The notes beneath the pieces were generated by a model. It saw nothing but the letters and a program-made list of their open reading frames with translations, had not been told where the DNA came from and ran no database searches. Made by a program: the position numbers and the translations under genes. 64,000 nucleotides of DNA, from contig CAROLD010000001.1 in NCBI GenBank assembly GCA_949035555.1, positions 62,001 to 126,000 of the forward strand, given 5' to 3'. This DNA is from an uncultured bacterium (GTDB lineage Bacteria; Cyanobacteriota; Vampirovibrionia; Gastranaerophilales; Gastranaerophilaceae). Below, piece by piece: positions 1-7,716 of this stretch. The first letter of the stretch is position 1. Each line of letters starts with the position of its first letter.

Positions 1-686
1 CCTACATTTGTTACTGTATGAAGATATTTAGGTTCCTTAGCATTTGGTTCAATTTTATTTCTCAAACCGCCAACATGAACCCTTAGCATTCTGACATCTT
101 CATTGCTGTCATATCCCCAAACTTCATAAAGCAAAGTTGCAAGTGTAACAGGATGATTGAAATGCTGCATTAAACAATACAGAATTTCAAACTCTGTCGG
201 TGTTAATTTAACTTTTTTATTTACAATAACAGCTTCAAGAGATTCAGGAAAAATTTCAATATCGCCGCTTCTTAAAACTTCATTAGATAAAGGCGTTTCT
301 TCAATATGCACAGAATTTCTTCGCAACAGAACTCTTATTCTAAGCAAAACTTCCTGAATATCAAAAGGTTTTACAAGGTAATCATCCGCTCCGCAGTCAA
401 AACCATCAGTTTTATCTTCAATTGTACCTTTTGCAGTGAGCATTAGAATTGGAATAGACAATTTAGCCTGACGGATGTTCTTACACAGATCAAAACCGTT
501 CATTCTTGGCATCATTACATCAGTCAAAATAAGGTCGTATGTATTATTTAAAGCTTTATTCAAACCTTCTGCGCCATCTTTTGCCGTATCAACAAAATAA
601 CCGCTACTTCGTACATCAAACTCTAACAAATCCCTGATTTCATCGTCATCATCAATAATTAAAATTCTTTTCTGTACATCGCCCAT
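1..686 (-). CDS. OmpR/PhoB-family response regulator (3' end cut by window)
   Basis: Two-component response regulator that would bind DNA when phosphorylated. Translating the complement from the ATG at 684-686 gives an uninterrupted 228-codon frame that runs off the window edge. The receiver domain starts ILIIDDDDEIRDL, with phosphoacceptor D56 in LILTDVMMP, T84 and K106 in DYLVKPF. The winged-helix domain follows with LTPTEFEILYCL and VRMLRVHVGGLRNKI, and the visible end YLHTVTNVG is the usual approach to the C-terminus, so only a few residues are missing. AAGGAG lies 6 nt before the start. No sensor kinase is visible. The family is certain; the regulon cannot be told. Confidence 0.95.
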   Translation of the reverse strand, partial: MGDVQKRILIIDDDDEIRDLLEFDVRSSGYFVDTAKDGAEGLNKALNNTYDLILTDVMMPRMNGFDLCKNIRQAKLSIPILMLTAKGTIEDKTDGFDCGADDYLVKPFDIQEVLLRIRVLLRRNSVHIEETPLSNEVLRSGDIEIFPESLEAVIVNKKVKLTPTEFEILYCLMQHFNHPVTLATLLYEVWGYDSNEDVRMLRVHVGGLRNKIEPNAKEPKYLHTVTNV

Positions 687-774
687 AAAACACTCCTTTT
701 ATAGCTCAATTGTACAAAATAACTTTTTATTTTTCAATCGAATATAAAGATACTTAATAATTCATAATATTTAC

Positions 775-804
775 GCAATTTTTATTTTTAGAGTCTTTAT
801 ATAA
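775..804 (+). promoter_or_regulatory. Shared promoter-like element (copy 1)
   Basis: GCAATTTT at 775-782 is followed after 12 nt by CTTTATATAA (795-804), upstream of the small gene at 823. The same bipartite element precedes five other unknown genes in the window. That it is a promoter is inferred from its position and repetition. Confidence 0.5.
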
Positions 805-822
805 TTAACTAAAGGAGAACTT

Positions 823-1290
823 ATGGACAAAATACCGCATAATACTGTCAACTTCACTGCTAGAATGGATTTAAAAGGTGTTCATAAAAATATTAAAAGA
901 TGGGAAAATATCTCCGCAAATTTTAGCGAAAAAACAAAAGGGATTAATGATACTTTTACTCTTATTGAAAAAGATAATGGATTAGAAGTTGAAGCTTTTG
1001 ATGAAGGACTTATATATTTTAGCGAAAAAACATTAAAAAAACTTTTAAAATTAACAGATGAAAAAGTTGCAGAAACATTTAAAAAATTATCAGATATATT
1101 TCTTCAAAAAAGAAATACTCTTAACGCTGCACATACAAATATAAATAATATTAAATACAGAACAGCACCTGATGAAATTGAAGATATTGCAAATAAAATC
1201 ATGGATGCAACAATTACCAAAATTTACAGTGATGCAAATAAAGCATTAAAAAGCGATAAAATATTAAAAAAAGCAGATGTTTGGTTATAA
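823..1290 (+). CDS. Small FTG-motif protein, unknown function
   Basis: A 155-residue protein I do not recognise. It is Lys- and Asn-rich, mostly helical in character, with no signal peptide or membrane segment. Its N-terminus reads MDKIPHNTVNFTAR, with F11 in a VNFTA motif at exactly the position of VNFTS in the protein encoded at 39925-40320. AAAGGAG lies just before the ATG and supports the start. The shared promoter-like element lies directly upstream. The gene is divergent from the response regulator. A real gene on start signal, codon use and motif; its role is unknown. Confidence 0.7.
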   Translation: MDKIPHNTVNFTARMDLKGVHKNIKRWENISANFSEKTKGINDTFTLIEKDNGLEVEAFDEGLIYFSEKTLKKLLKLTDEKVAETFKKLSDIFLQKRNTLNAAHTNINNIKYRTAPDEIEDIANKIMDATITKIYSDANKALKSDKILKKADVWL

Positions 1291-1305
1291 GAAATAATTC
1301 AGGAA

Positions 1306-1782
1306 TTAACCAACGATAAATGCGTGATAAAGGTATGCAAAACAAATACCAAAAACAGCTCCAACAAAGACTTCTAGCGGCGTATGTCCTAGAAGTTCTT
1401 TTAATTTACCGCCAACAGATTGCAAATCATGATGATAAAAATCTTCCATCATTCTGTTTAAACAAGCCGCAGTTTTTCCTGCCGCGCGGCGAAGACCCGC
1501 AGCATCATACATAATGATTAAAGAGAAACCTAAACATATTGCGAACAAAATAGAATCATATCCCTGTAGAATTCCTACAATTGTGGATAACCCCATTACA
1601 CCGGCAGAATGAGAACTTGGCATACCTCCTGTAGTTGAGAAAATTTTAAAGTTAACTTTTCTTGTCTTAATTGTAAACAGTATAAATTTTATTACCTGCG
1701 CAAAAAATGCTGATGCTACAGCACAAGTAATTACTTCATACCCGTTATTCGCAATAGTTGACTTTAGTACATCTAAACACAT
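1306..1782 (-). CDS. DUF212 'divergent PAP2' family membrane protein
   Basis: A 158-residue integral membrane protein of the DUF212 (YuiD-like) family, distantly related to PAP2 phosphatases. The family signature GGMPSSHSAGVMGLS is present near residue 52, followed by a membrane segment, DAAGLRRAAGKTAA, and the C-terminal LGHTPLEVFVGAVFG. The start codon overlaps the ispA stop by one base (TAATG), so the two are translationally coupled. Placement beside a polyprenyl diphosphate synthase suggests a lipid or isoprenoid phosphate role, and as I recall this pairing also occurs in cyanobacteria. The substrate is unknown. Confidence 0.85.
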   Translation of the reverse strand: MCLDVLKSTIANNGYEVITCAVASAFFAQVIKFILFTIKTRKVNFKIFSTTGGMPSSHSAGVMGLSTIVGILQGYDSILFAICLGFSLIIMYDAAGLRRAAGKTAACLNRMMEDFYHHDLQSVGGKLKELLGHTPLEVFVGAVFGICFAYLYHAFIVG

Positions 1783-2669
1783 TATATACCTGCTCTCTCC
1801 ATTATTTTCTTAATCATATCTTCAAAAATTTCAGATTCCAAATTTTGCTTTTTCATTATATCACAGCATTTTTCAAATAGGCAAGAAAGTTTACATTTTG
1901 CATCTTCCAAACCATATAAAGAAACATAAGTTAATTTACCTTCTTCTTTATCTTTGCCCAAAGTTTTACCCATTTCTTCAAAGGTTGAAATTTCATCCAG
2001 AATATCATCCGCAATCTGGAAAGCCAGCCCGAATGCTTTTGCAAAAGCTGTAACAGCTGCAATCTTTTCATCATCTGCTCCTGCTATTATTGCACCTGTG
2101 CGCATTGCAAGCTGAAACAAATCAGAAGTTTTGTGCAAATGAAGATATTCAAGAGTTTTTTCTAACTCATCCTTACTCTTGGATGTGATAGAATTTTCAG
2201 ACTCAATATCAACAACTTGACCTGCAATAACTCCTCTTGCTCCCGCAAATTGAAAATATTCGTTCAAAACTCTTATTAAAACTGATGGAGAAAGATTTTT
2301 TGATTGTTTTACAATTGTCTGCGGTGCATAAGTTAAGAGCGCATCCCCCGCAAGAACTGCAATCGCTTCCCCAAACATTTTATGATTAGAAGGTTTTCCT
2401 CGGCGAAAATCATCATTATCCATACAAGGTAAATCATCATGAATTAAAGTTTGCGCGTGAAGCATCTCAATTGCACAAGATGTCGGAATAGCATCTTCAA
2501 TCTCGCCTCCGAGCATTCTGCAAGTCTCCAAACACATTACAGGACGAAGTCTTTTTCCCGGAAGCATCACCGTATATTTCATAGACTTGAAAATATTTTC
2601 AGGATATTCAATCTGTAAAAACTCGTCAAGTTTAGCGTTAACTAATTCAATATAATCATTCATCTTCAT
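1782..2669 (-). CDS. ispA: Polyprenyl (farnesyl/geranylgeranyl) diphosphate synthase
   Basis: Trans-isoprenyl diphosphate synthase, condensing isopentenyl diphosphate with allylic diphosphates to give C15 or C20 precursors for undecaprenyl phosphate and other isoprenoids. The first aspartate-rich motif is DDLPCMDNDDFRRGKP near residue 78 and the second is FQIADDILDE near residue 214, followed by GKTLGKDKEEGKLTY. Length (295 aa) is normal for the IspA/CrtE family. It overlaps the end of rsgA by 14 nt and couples to the DUF212 gene. Chain length (C15 or C20) cannot be settled by eye. Confidence 0.95.
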   Translation of the reverse strand: MKMNDYIELVNAKLDEFLQIEYPENIFKSMKYTVMLPGKRLRPVMCLETCRMLGGEIEDAIPTSCAIEMLHAQTLIHDDLPCMDNDDFRRGKPSNHKMFGEAIAVLAGDALLTYAPQTIVKQSKNLSPSVLIRVLNEYFQFAGARGVIAGQVVDIESENSITSKSKDELEKTLEYLHLHKTSDLFQLAMRTGAIIAGADDEKIAAVTAFAKAFGLAFQIADDILDEISTFEEMGKTLGKDKEEGKLTYVSLYGLEDAKCKLSCLFEKCCDIMKKQNLESEIFEDMIKKIMERAGI

Positions 2670-3654
2670 GGTCTTCTATTTCCTTATAAATCATTTGTTT
2701 TTTAGTATTACGTGAAGCTTCACGTTTTTTTGCGCTGATTTTTACAAAAGCTTTATTATTTTTAACTTTTTGCGCAGTTTCTTCTTTTTTCCCGTTATAT
2801 TTAATTTTTTCTTTGTATTCAAAAGCTTCATTAACAAATTCCACATAACTTGAATAACGGGTTTCATCAATATTATCAATATTTTGTAAAACAGCACATC
2901 CGTCTTCGTTGATATGAAGACAATTTCCATATTTACAGAAATCCCTGTACGGAAGCATTTCTTCAAAAAGTAAATCTACATCGTGCGGCAAAATAAAATC
3001 AAAACGAACATTACTAAATCCCGGAGTATCCACAATACTTGTTGTTTCATCCAAAGGAACAATTTCACAATGACGTGTTGTATGAGTTCCGCGGTTTAAT
3101 TTTTCACTGACAGCTTTAGTTTTTAAGTGAACATTCGGATTTAGTGCATTTATTAAGCTTGATTTGCCAACCCCTGAATTTCCACACAACGCGCTAATTT
3201 TACTATTTAACAGTTTTCTAAAATCTTCAATACCTTTTTTTTCTAATGCTGATGTAAAAACGATTTTATACCCTAAATCACCGTAAATTGAAACAATTTT
3301 ATCCTGCGAATTGTCGTCTAATCCTAAATCTTCTTTGTTAAAACACAGAACAACAGGAATTTTATAATACTTTGCAAGTGCAATATATCTGTTCAGTTGA
3401 TGAAAATCCAAATCAGGCTGCTTTAGAGCCGACACTACGACAATTTGGTCAACATTCGCAACCGACGGTCGTTTGATAAAAGTATTTCTTGGTAAAATTT
3501 TATAAATCACACCATCATCAAATTCCACAAAATCACCCACAAGAATTGACTGGCGCTGTTTTTTCAAAACCTCGCGAATTTTGCATTCAAAAAATTGTCC
3601 GTCACTTTTTACGTGATGTAAATCCGAGTGAATTTTGTAAATTTGACCTCTCAT
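2656..3654 (-). CDS. rsgA: Ribosome small-subunit GTPase RsgA
   Basis: Circularly permuted GTPase that matures the 30S subunit. An N-terminal OB-like region (about residues 1-65) is followed by the permuted G domain: G4-like CFNKED near 104, P-loop GNSGVGKSSLIN near 160, and VDTPGFSN near 210. The zinc knuckle is recognisable in DFCKYGNCLHINEDGCAV near 238-255. The C-terminus carries a Lys-rich tail of about 40 residues that looks longer than usual. First gene of an rsgA-ispA-DUF212 operon with overlapping ends. The start is divergent from the TIGR02757 gene, 48 bp away. Confidence 0.95.
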   Translation of the reverse strand: MRGQIYKIHSDLHHVKSDGQFFECKIREVLKKQRQSILVGDFVEFDDGVIYKILPRNTFIKRPSVANVDQIVVVSALKQPDLDFHQLNRYIALAKYYKIPVVLCFNKEDLGLDDNSQDKIVSIYGDLGYKIVFTSALEKKGIEDFRKLLNSKISALCGNSGVGKSSLINALNPNVHLKTKAVSEKLNRGTHTTRHCEIVPLDETTSIVDTPGFSNVRFDFILPHDVDLLFEEMLPYRDFCKYGNCLHINEDGCAVLQNIDNIDETRYSSYVEFVNEAFEYKEKIKYNGKKEETAQKVKNNKAFVKISAKKREASRNTKKQMIYKEIEDHEDE

Positions 3655-3666
3655 ATACCGTTTAGT

Positions 3667-3696
3667 TTACCACAAATTTACATTTTAGGTTATAAT
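3667..3696 (+). promoter_or_regulatory. Promoter with -10 abutting the start codon
   Basis: TATAAT at 3691-3696 sits inside TTAGGTTATAATAAC, with a weak -35 candidate (TTACCA, 3667-3672). The ATG at 3703 is 7 nt past the -10, where transcription would start, and no Shine-Dalgarno is suitably placed. This predicts a leaderless mRNA. Confidence 0.4.
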
Positions 3697-3702
3697 AACG
3701 AT

Positions 3703-4437
3703 ATGATTACAAAAACAGAACTCGATAAACTTGTCGAAAAATACGAAACAAAAGATTTTATAAAAGACGATCCCATACTTTTCCTGCACAAATTTTCAAC
3801 AAAAAAAGACATTGAACTTGCAGGCTTCATTGCATCACTTGTTGCTTATGGAAGCCGTCAGCAGTTTATAAAAAAGCTAAACCAATTATTTGAAATTGCC
3901 CAAAATGAACCGCTGAACTTTATACAAAATTTCGAACCGGAAATCATCGGAGATTTTAACTACCGCTTTGGTAAACCTGATGATTTCTCAGAAATATTTC
4001 TTATATTAAAAGAACTCTACAACACCTCTAACGGGCTGGAAGAACTTTTTTCACACGGATATAAGCAAGAAAAAATGTTTGAAACTGTTGTGGATTATTT
4101 TTATTCAAGAGCTACACAAAATGCAAAACAGGGTTTTTATCACATGATACCAAACCCTCATAATGGCGGTGCCATGAAGCGTATGTGTATGTATTTACGC
4201 TGGATGGTAAGAAAAGGACCTGTTGACCTGGGTATCTGGAATTTTATCAAACCGTCTGAATTATATATTCCGCTGGATGTACACGTAGGAAGAGTTTCGC
4301 GAGAAATGGGGCTTTTATCGAGAAATGCAAACGATTTTAAATCAGTAATAGAACTAACTGAAAACCTCAAAAAATTATGCCCTGAAGACCCTATAAAATA
4401 TGATTTTGCCTTATTTGGCTATGGAGTAAATAAATAG
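3703..4437 (+). CDS. TIGR02757 (DUF2400) family protein
   Basis: A 244-residue protein matching what I know of the TIGR02757/DUF2400 family, which has no established function. Family-like blocks are DPILFLHKFSTKKDIELAGF, ASLVAYGSRQQFI, MKRMCMYLRWMVRK and LYIPLDVHVGRVSREMGLL. I chose the ATG at 3703 over an upstream in-frame ATG at 3628, because the latter would overlap the rsgA coding region and the -10 box lies between them. The gene stands alone and converges on ylqF with a 6-nt gap. The helix-rich C-terminal half resembles HhH-GPD-type folds, but no catalytic role is implied. Confidence 0.8.
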   Translation: MITKTELDKLVEKYETKDFIKDDPILFLHKFSTKKDIELAGFIASLVAYGSRQQFIKKLNQLFEIAQNEPLNFIQNFEPEIIGDFNYRFGKPDDFSEIFLILKELYNTSNGLEELFSHGYKQEKMFETVVDYFYSRATQNAKQGFYHMIPNPHNGGAMKRMCMYLRWMVRKGPVDLGIWNFIKPSELYIPLDVHVGRVSREMGLLSRNANDFKSVIELTENLKKLCPEDPIKYDFALFGYGVNK

Positions 4438-4443
4438 TATAAA

Positions 4444-5298
4444 TTATTCTAAACTGTCAAGAATAAACTTACCTATTTTACCGTCACGAAAATCTCTTAA
4501 AATATATACGGAAGTTCTTTCTCTATCGGTAGAACCACCTGTTAAAAGCCAATTACGGGTAATTGCAATATTATCAACATTAAGTTCTAAATCATCAGGG
4601 AGTTTATAATATTCCCTAAAAACTTTTGCCTGTTCAGCATTAAGCATATTCAAAAGTTCCTCTGCTACCATTTCATTTGAATATGCGTTTTCGGATACAG
4701 AATTCACAAACGCAAGTTTTTTTGCTCTATCCTGATCTTCCTGCTTCATCGGAATAATACCCGGAGTATCAAGAAGCTCCAGGTGAGGGTTGATTCGAAC
4801 CCATTGCTGCTGACGGGTTACACCTGCTTTTGCACCAATTTTTGTTTTTGAAGAGCGGGTTAATTTATTAATAATGCTTGATTTTCCGACATTTGGCATG
4901 CCGACAACCATTATTCTTGCAGGACGTCTCAACAGTCCTTTTGCCATTAATGCCTGTATTCTCGGTTCTGCAAGTTCAACAGCCTGCTTTACAATAATAT
5001 TTAAGTCTTTGTTATTTTTTGCTTCCGTTTGAATTACAGGAACATTATGCACTTCTTTCAAGTGAGCAATAAACTGTTTCAATTCATTTTTATCAACCAA
5101 ATCTGATTTGTTAACCAGCAAAAATCGGGGCTTTCCGTTAAGAAGCCCCGATATATTGTCATAACTGCTTGATATAGGTAATCTCGCATCAATAACTTCA
5201 ATCACGGCATCCACTAAAGAAAGCTGTTCTTTCAGCTTTTTTTCAGCTTTTGCAATATGTCCCGGATACCAGTGAATATGAGTCTTATCTTTTTTCAA
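4444..5298 (-). CDS. ylqF: Ribosome biogenesis GTPase YlqF/RbgA
   Basis: Circularly permuted GTPase for late 50S assembly. Motifs appear in permuted order: DARLPISSS near 38, LVNKSDLVD (G4) near 61, GMPNVGKSSIINKL (P-loop) near 128 and LLDTPGIIP (G3) near 170. The start HIHWYPGHIAKAEKKLKE is characteristic of the YlqF subfamily. Length (284 aa) is standard. It overlaps rplS by 14 nt, an rplS-ylqF arrangement common in bacteria that ties its expression to a 50S protein. Confidence 0.93.
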   Translation of the reverse strand: MKKDKTHIHWYPGHIAKAEKKLKEQLSLVDAVIEVIDARLPISSSYDNISGLLNGKPRFLLVNKSDLVDKNELKQFIAHLKEVHNVPVIQTEAKNNKDLNIIVKQAVELAEPRIQALMAKGLLRRPARIMVVGMPNVGKSSIINKLTRSSKTKIGAKAGVTRQQQWVRINPHLELLDTPGIIPMKQEDQDRAKKLAFVNSVSENAYSNEMVAEELLNMLNAEQAKVFREYYKLPDDLELNVDNIAITRNWLLTGGSTDRERTSVYILRDFRDGKIGKFILDSLE

Positions 5299-5641
5299 TT
5301 TTTTCCTTAATACGAGTTGCTTTACCTGAACGTTCTCTTAAGTAGTACAATTTAGCACGTTTAACATCACCGCGTCTAAGAACTGTGATTTTGTCAATAC
5401 GTGGAGAGTTGATTAAGAATACACGTTCAACACCTACACCTTGGAATACTTTTCTAACAGTGATAGTTTTGTTCAAACCTGAACCGTGCAATTTGATGAT
5501 AGTACCTTCAAATGCCTGAATTCTTTCTTTGTTGCCTTCTACGATTTTAACAAAAACTTTTACGGTATCACCGGCATTAAGAGTAGGAAGCTCTTTGCCT
5601 AAATAAGCTTTTTCTAATTCGTCAATAATTGGGTTATTCAT
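5285..5641 (-). CDS. rplS: 50S ribosomal protein L19
   Basis: Large-subunit protein at the 30S-50S interface. The 118-residue length and blocks GDTVKVFVKIVEGNKERIQ, GTIIKLHGSGLNKTITVRK and RVFLINSPRIDKITV are those of L19. AAAGGAA lies upstream of the ATG. It is the first gene of the rplS-ylqF pair and has a leader of about 100 nt with a distal stem. Confidence 0.98.
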   Translation of the reverse strand: MNNPIIDELEKAYLGKELPTLNAGDTVKVFVKIVEGNKERIQAFEGTIIKLHGSGLNKTITVRKVFQGVGVERVFLINSPRIDKITVLRRGDVKRAKLYYLRERSGKATRIKEKIEKR

Positions 5642-5995
5642 TTCTGCTTTCCTTTATATTTCTAAACTATTACTTAACTTGTAATTCCTTAATCGGCGCT
5701 TAATGACTTTTTCCACACAAAAATCCGCCGATGCACGTTCGTATCATAAATAGTATAATAAAGAATAATATTTTGCAAGCAGGGAGAAATATTTATTACC
5801 AATTGTAACTAAAAAAGAAGAATACATTTCTTAATATAAAGGCAAAAAAAATTAGAATTGTTTGATATATTCAAAAAACATAACAACGAATATAACAAAG
5901 CCGGCAATAAAGATATGGTAATTGCAGTAAACAAAGACAACGTATTTAAAGAATTCAAAATTTACTAATACGTAAATTTATGGTATTTTAACCAT
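5642..5995. other. Intergenic stretch: rplS leader and a degenerate open frame
   Basis: The part next to rplS is its leader, with minus-strand promoter-like hexamers: TATGAT (complement of 5743-5748) and TATACT (5752-5757, with TTGCAA 15 nt upstream). The rest has no convincing gene. A plus-strand frame from TTG at 5858 to TAA at 5968 encodes 36 Lys/Asn-rich residues ending FKEFKIY, without a ribosome-binding site; it may be a remnant. Nothing else is recognisable. Confidence 0.3.
5692..5732 (-). promoter_or_regulatory. Stem in the rplS 5' leader
   Basis: ATCGGCG (5692-5698) is complementary to CGCCGAT (5726-5732), a GC-rich 7-bp stem closing a 27-nt AT-rich loop about 50 nt upstream of the rplS start. 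L19 leader RNAs are known in other phyla. Whether this is an autoregulatory element is inference. Confidence 0.35.
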
Positions 5996-6151
5996 ATGGG
6001 ACAAGATTATAAAAAACTTTTAAACAAGAAAAAGAAAACTTATTGCAATATTAAAACAATGGGCGTTAATATTGACAAAAACGAGTATTACGAAATAATC
6101 CTTTCTAACTCTGCCCATCCTGAAAACATAAAGAAAGCGCCGAGATTATAA
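5996..6151 (+). CDS. Small Lys/Asn-rich ORF (51 aa), doubtful
   Basis: ATG at 5996 opens 51 codons of a basic peptide (MGQDYKKLLNKKKKTYCNIK at the start) with MGVNIDKNEYYEIILSN in the middle. The TAA stop lies inside the palindromic terminator at 6134-6163. Codon use looks coding-like, but there is no Shine-Dalgarno. I recognise no family. It could be a remnant of a regulator or phage gene. Confidence 0.3.
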   Translation: MGQDYKKLLNKKKKTYCNIKTMGVNIDKNEYYEIILSNSAHPENIKKAPRL

Positions 6152-6163
6152 TCTCGGCGCTTT
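6134..6163. terminator. Perfect palindromic bidirectional terminator
   Basis: AAAGCGCCGAGATTA is followed directly by its exact reverse complement, giving a 15-bp stem with essentially no loop and A/T runs on both flanks. It ends pyk on the minus strand (stop at 6170) and holds the stop codon of the small plus-strand ORF. Confidence 0.85.
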
Positions 6164-6169
6164 CCAGAT

Positions 6170-7603
6170 CTATACAATTGTATGAATTTTTAAGAAGTTG
6201 GTTGATAAACCCGACATAATATAAGGTATTGAACCTGTAATAATCGTATTATCATCTTTTTTCATGTTAAATTCACGTTTCAGAAATACATTTAGCTTAG
6301 CCATAGATTCTCTGTCACAATTTATTTCTTCATCATCCACCTGCACTGCAAATACGCTGTTGTAAATTTGCATAAAACGACAAATTTTTATATCGGAACA
6401 AAGCGCGTAAATCGGAACAGACGGTTTGCATTTTGAAATCAACGCAGGAGTAAATCCTGTTGCGGTCAATGCAATAATACCTTTTGCTTTTGGCAGGTTT
6501 TTCAGAATATCAGCAACAGACAATGCTATTGAAACAGGAATAACATTTTCCCTTGTCATTAATTCTTTTGGGAATTCATTTTTCTTTATAAAATCACAAT
6601 TATTAATGCTGTCTGCAATTTTTTTCATAGTTTGTACAGCCTCAACCGGATATTTTCCCATTGCAGTTTCGCCAGAAAGCATAACAGCATCCGCTCCATC
6701 AAGAATGGCATTTGCAACATCCGAAGTTTCTGCGCGAGTTGGAATAGGATTATCCATCATACTTTCAAGCATTTGAGTCGCAACAATTACCGGTTTTCTG
6801 GCATGATTTGCTTTTTTAATTATTGTTTTTTGTGCAATCGGCAGTCTTTCGGTTTGAATTTCAATCCCTAAATCTCCTCTTGCTACCATTATACCGTCAG
6901 AATACTCAATAATGTCATCAATATTATCAAGAGCCTGAGGCTTTTCTATTTTGGAAATTATTCGAGTTCTTGAGTTTTTCTTATTCAATAAGTGACGAAG
7001 CTTTATAATATCTTCTTTTGTTCTTGCAAATGAAAGCCCGAGATAATCAACATCGTTTTCAACCGCAAAATCTACATATTTTAAATCATTCTCAGTCAAA
7101 ATATCAATACTGCCCGTGCCACCCGGAATATTCAAACCTTTTCTCGGTTTAATTTCACCACCGGTTAAAGCTTTTGCATAAACCACATTATCCTGTGTTT
7201 TTTCAACTATAAGCTGGATTTTCCCATCATCGATAAGAATTTTTTCTCCGGGATGCACATCGTCAGCGATACCTTCATAATCAACAGGAATTATATCGGC
7301 ATTATAACTTTTTTGATGTTTAAATTTTAAAATCTCGCCTGCTGTAACCTTGATAGGTTCTTCAAGATTTCCAATTCTTATTTTCGGGCCCTGCAAGTCC
7401 AACAATATCGGAATAATCGCTTTTTCTTCAGCTTCAATCTTTCTTATAGCTGCAATTGTATTTTTATGAACTTCCATCGCGTCATGGGATGAATTTATTC
7501 TGAACATAGTAACACCGGCATGGTACAATTCTCTTATCATCTCTTCTGTTCGGCTCGTCGGACCTAAGGTAGAGACTATTTTTGTTGCTGATAAATTTCT
7601 CAT
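6170..7603 (-). CDS. pyk: Pyruvate kinase
   Basis: Converts phosphoenolpyruvate and ADP to pyruvate and ATP. Signatures: TKIVSTLGPTSRTEEM at the N-terminus, ISKIEKPQALDNI, GIMVARGDLGIEI, KPVIVATQMLESM and VMLSGETAMGKYPVEAV, with a complete C-terminal regulatory domain of about 120 residues. The substrate loop reads FRINSSHDAM where FRxNFSHG is usual; the R, N, S and H are kept. I chose the ATG at 7601-7603 (MRNLSATK) because GGAGGA lies 7 nt from it but only 1 nt from the upstream ATG at 7607-7609. Monocistronic, divergent from the SLH gene. Confidence 0.97.
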   Translation of the reverse strand: MRNLSATKIVSTLGPTSRTEEMIRELYHAGVTMFRINSSHDAMEVHKNTIAAIRKIEAEEKAIIPILLDLQGPKIRIGNLEEPIKVTAGEILKFKHQKSYNADIIPVDYEGIADDVHPGEKILIDDGKIQLIVEKTQDNVVYAKALTGGEIKPRKGLNIPGGTGSIDILTENDLKYVDFAVENDVDYLGLSFARTKEDIIKLRHLLNKKNSRTRIISKIEKPQALDNIDDIIEYSDGIMVARGDLGIEIQTERLPIAQKTIIKKANHARKPVIVATQMLESMMDNPIPTRAETSDVANAILDGADAVMLSGETAMGKYPVEAVQTMKKIADSINNCDFIKKNEFPKELMTRENVIPVSIALSVADILKNLPKAKGIIALTATGFTPALISKCKPSVPIYALCSDIKICRFMQIYNSVFAVQVDDEEINCDRESMAKLNVFLKREFNMKKDDNTIITGSIPYIMSGLSTNFLKIHTIV

Positions 7604-7716
7604 ATTCATTTCCTCCTGTAGAAATTTATAGGGTAAATACTTTACATTTTATATTCATTATAATATAATAAAAATGATAATGGTTTACTATTTATGTAAA
7701 GAGTGAGGAAGTAGAA

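Noticed and set aside
157..357. Plus-strand frame inside the response regulator
   Set aside because: It is antisense to a clear receiver/winged-helix gene and has no start signal.
5858..5968. TTG-started 36-codon frame before the 51-aa ORF
   Set aside because: No ribosome-binding site and no recognisable family; noted only under the intergenic stretch.
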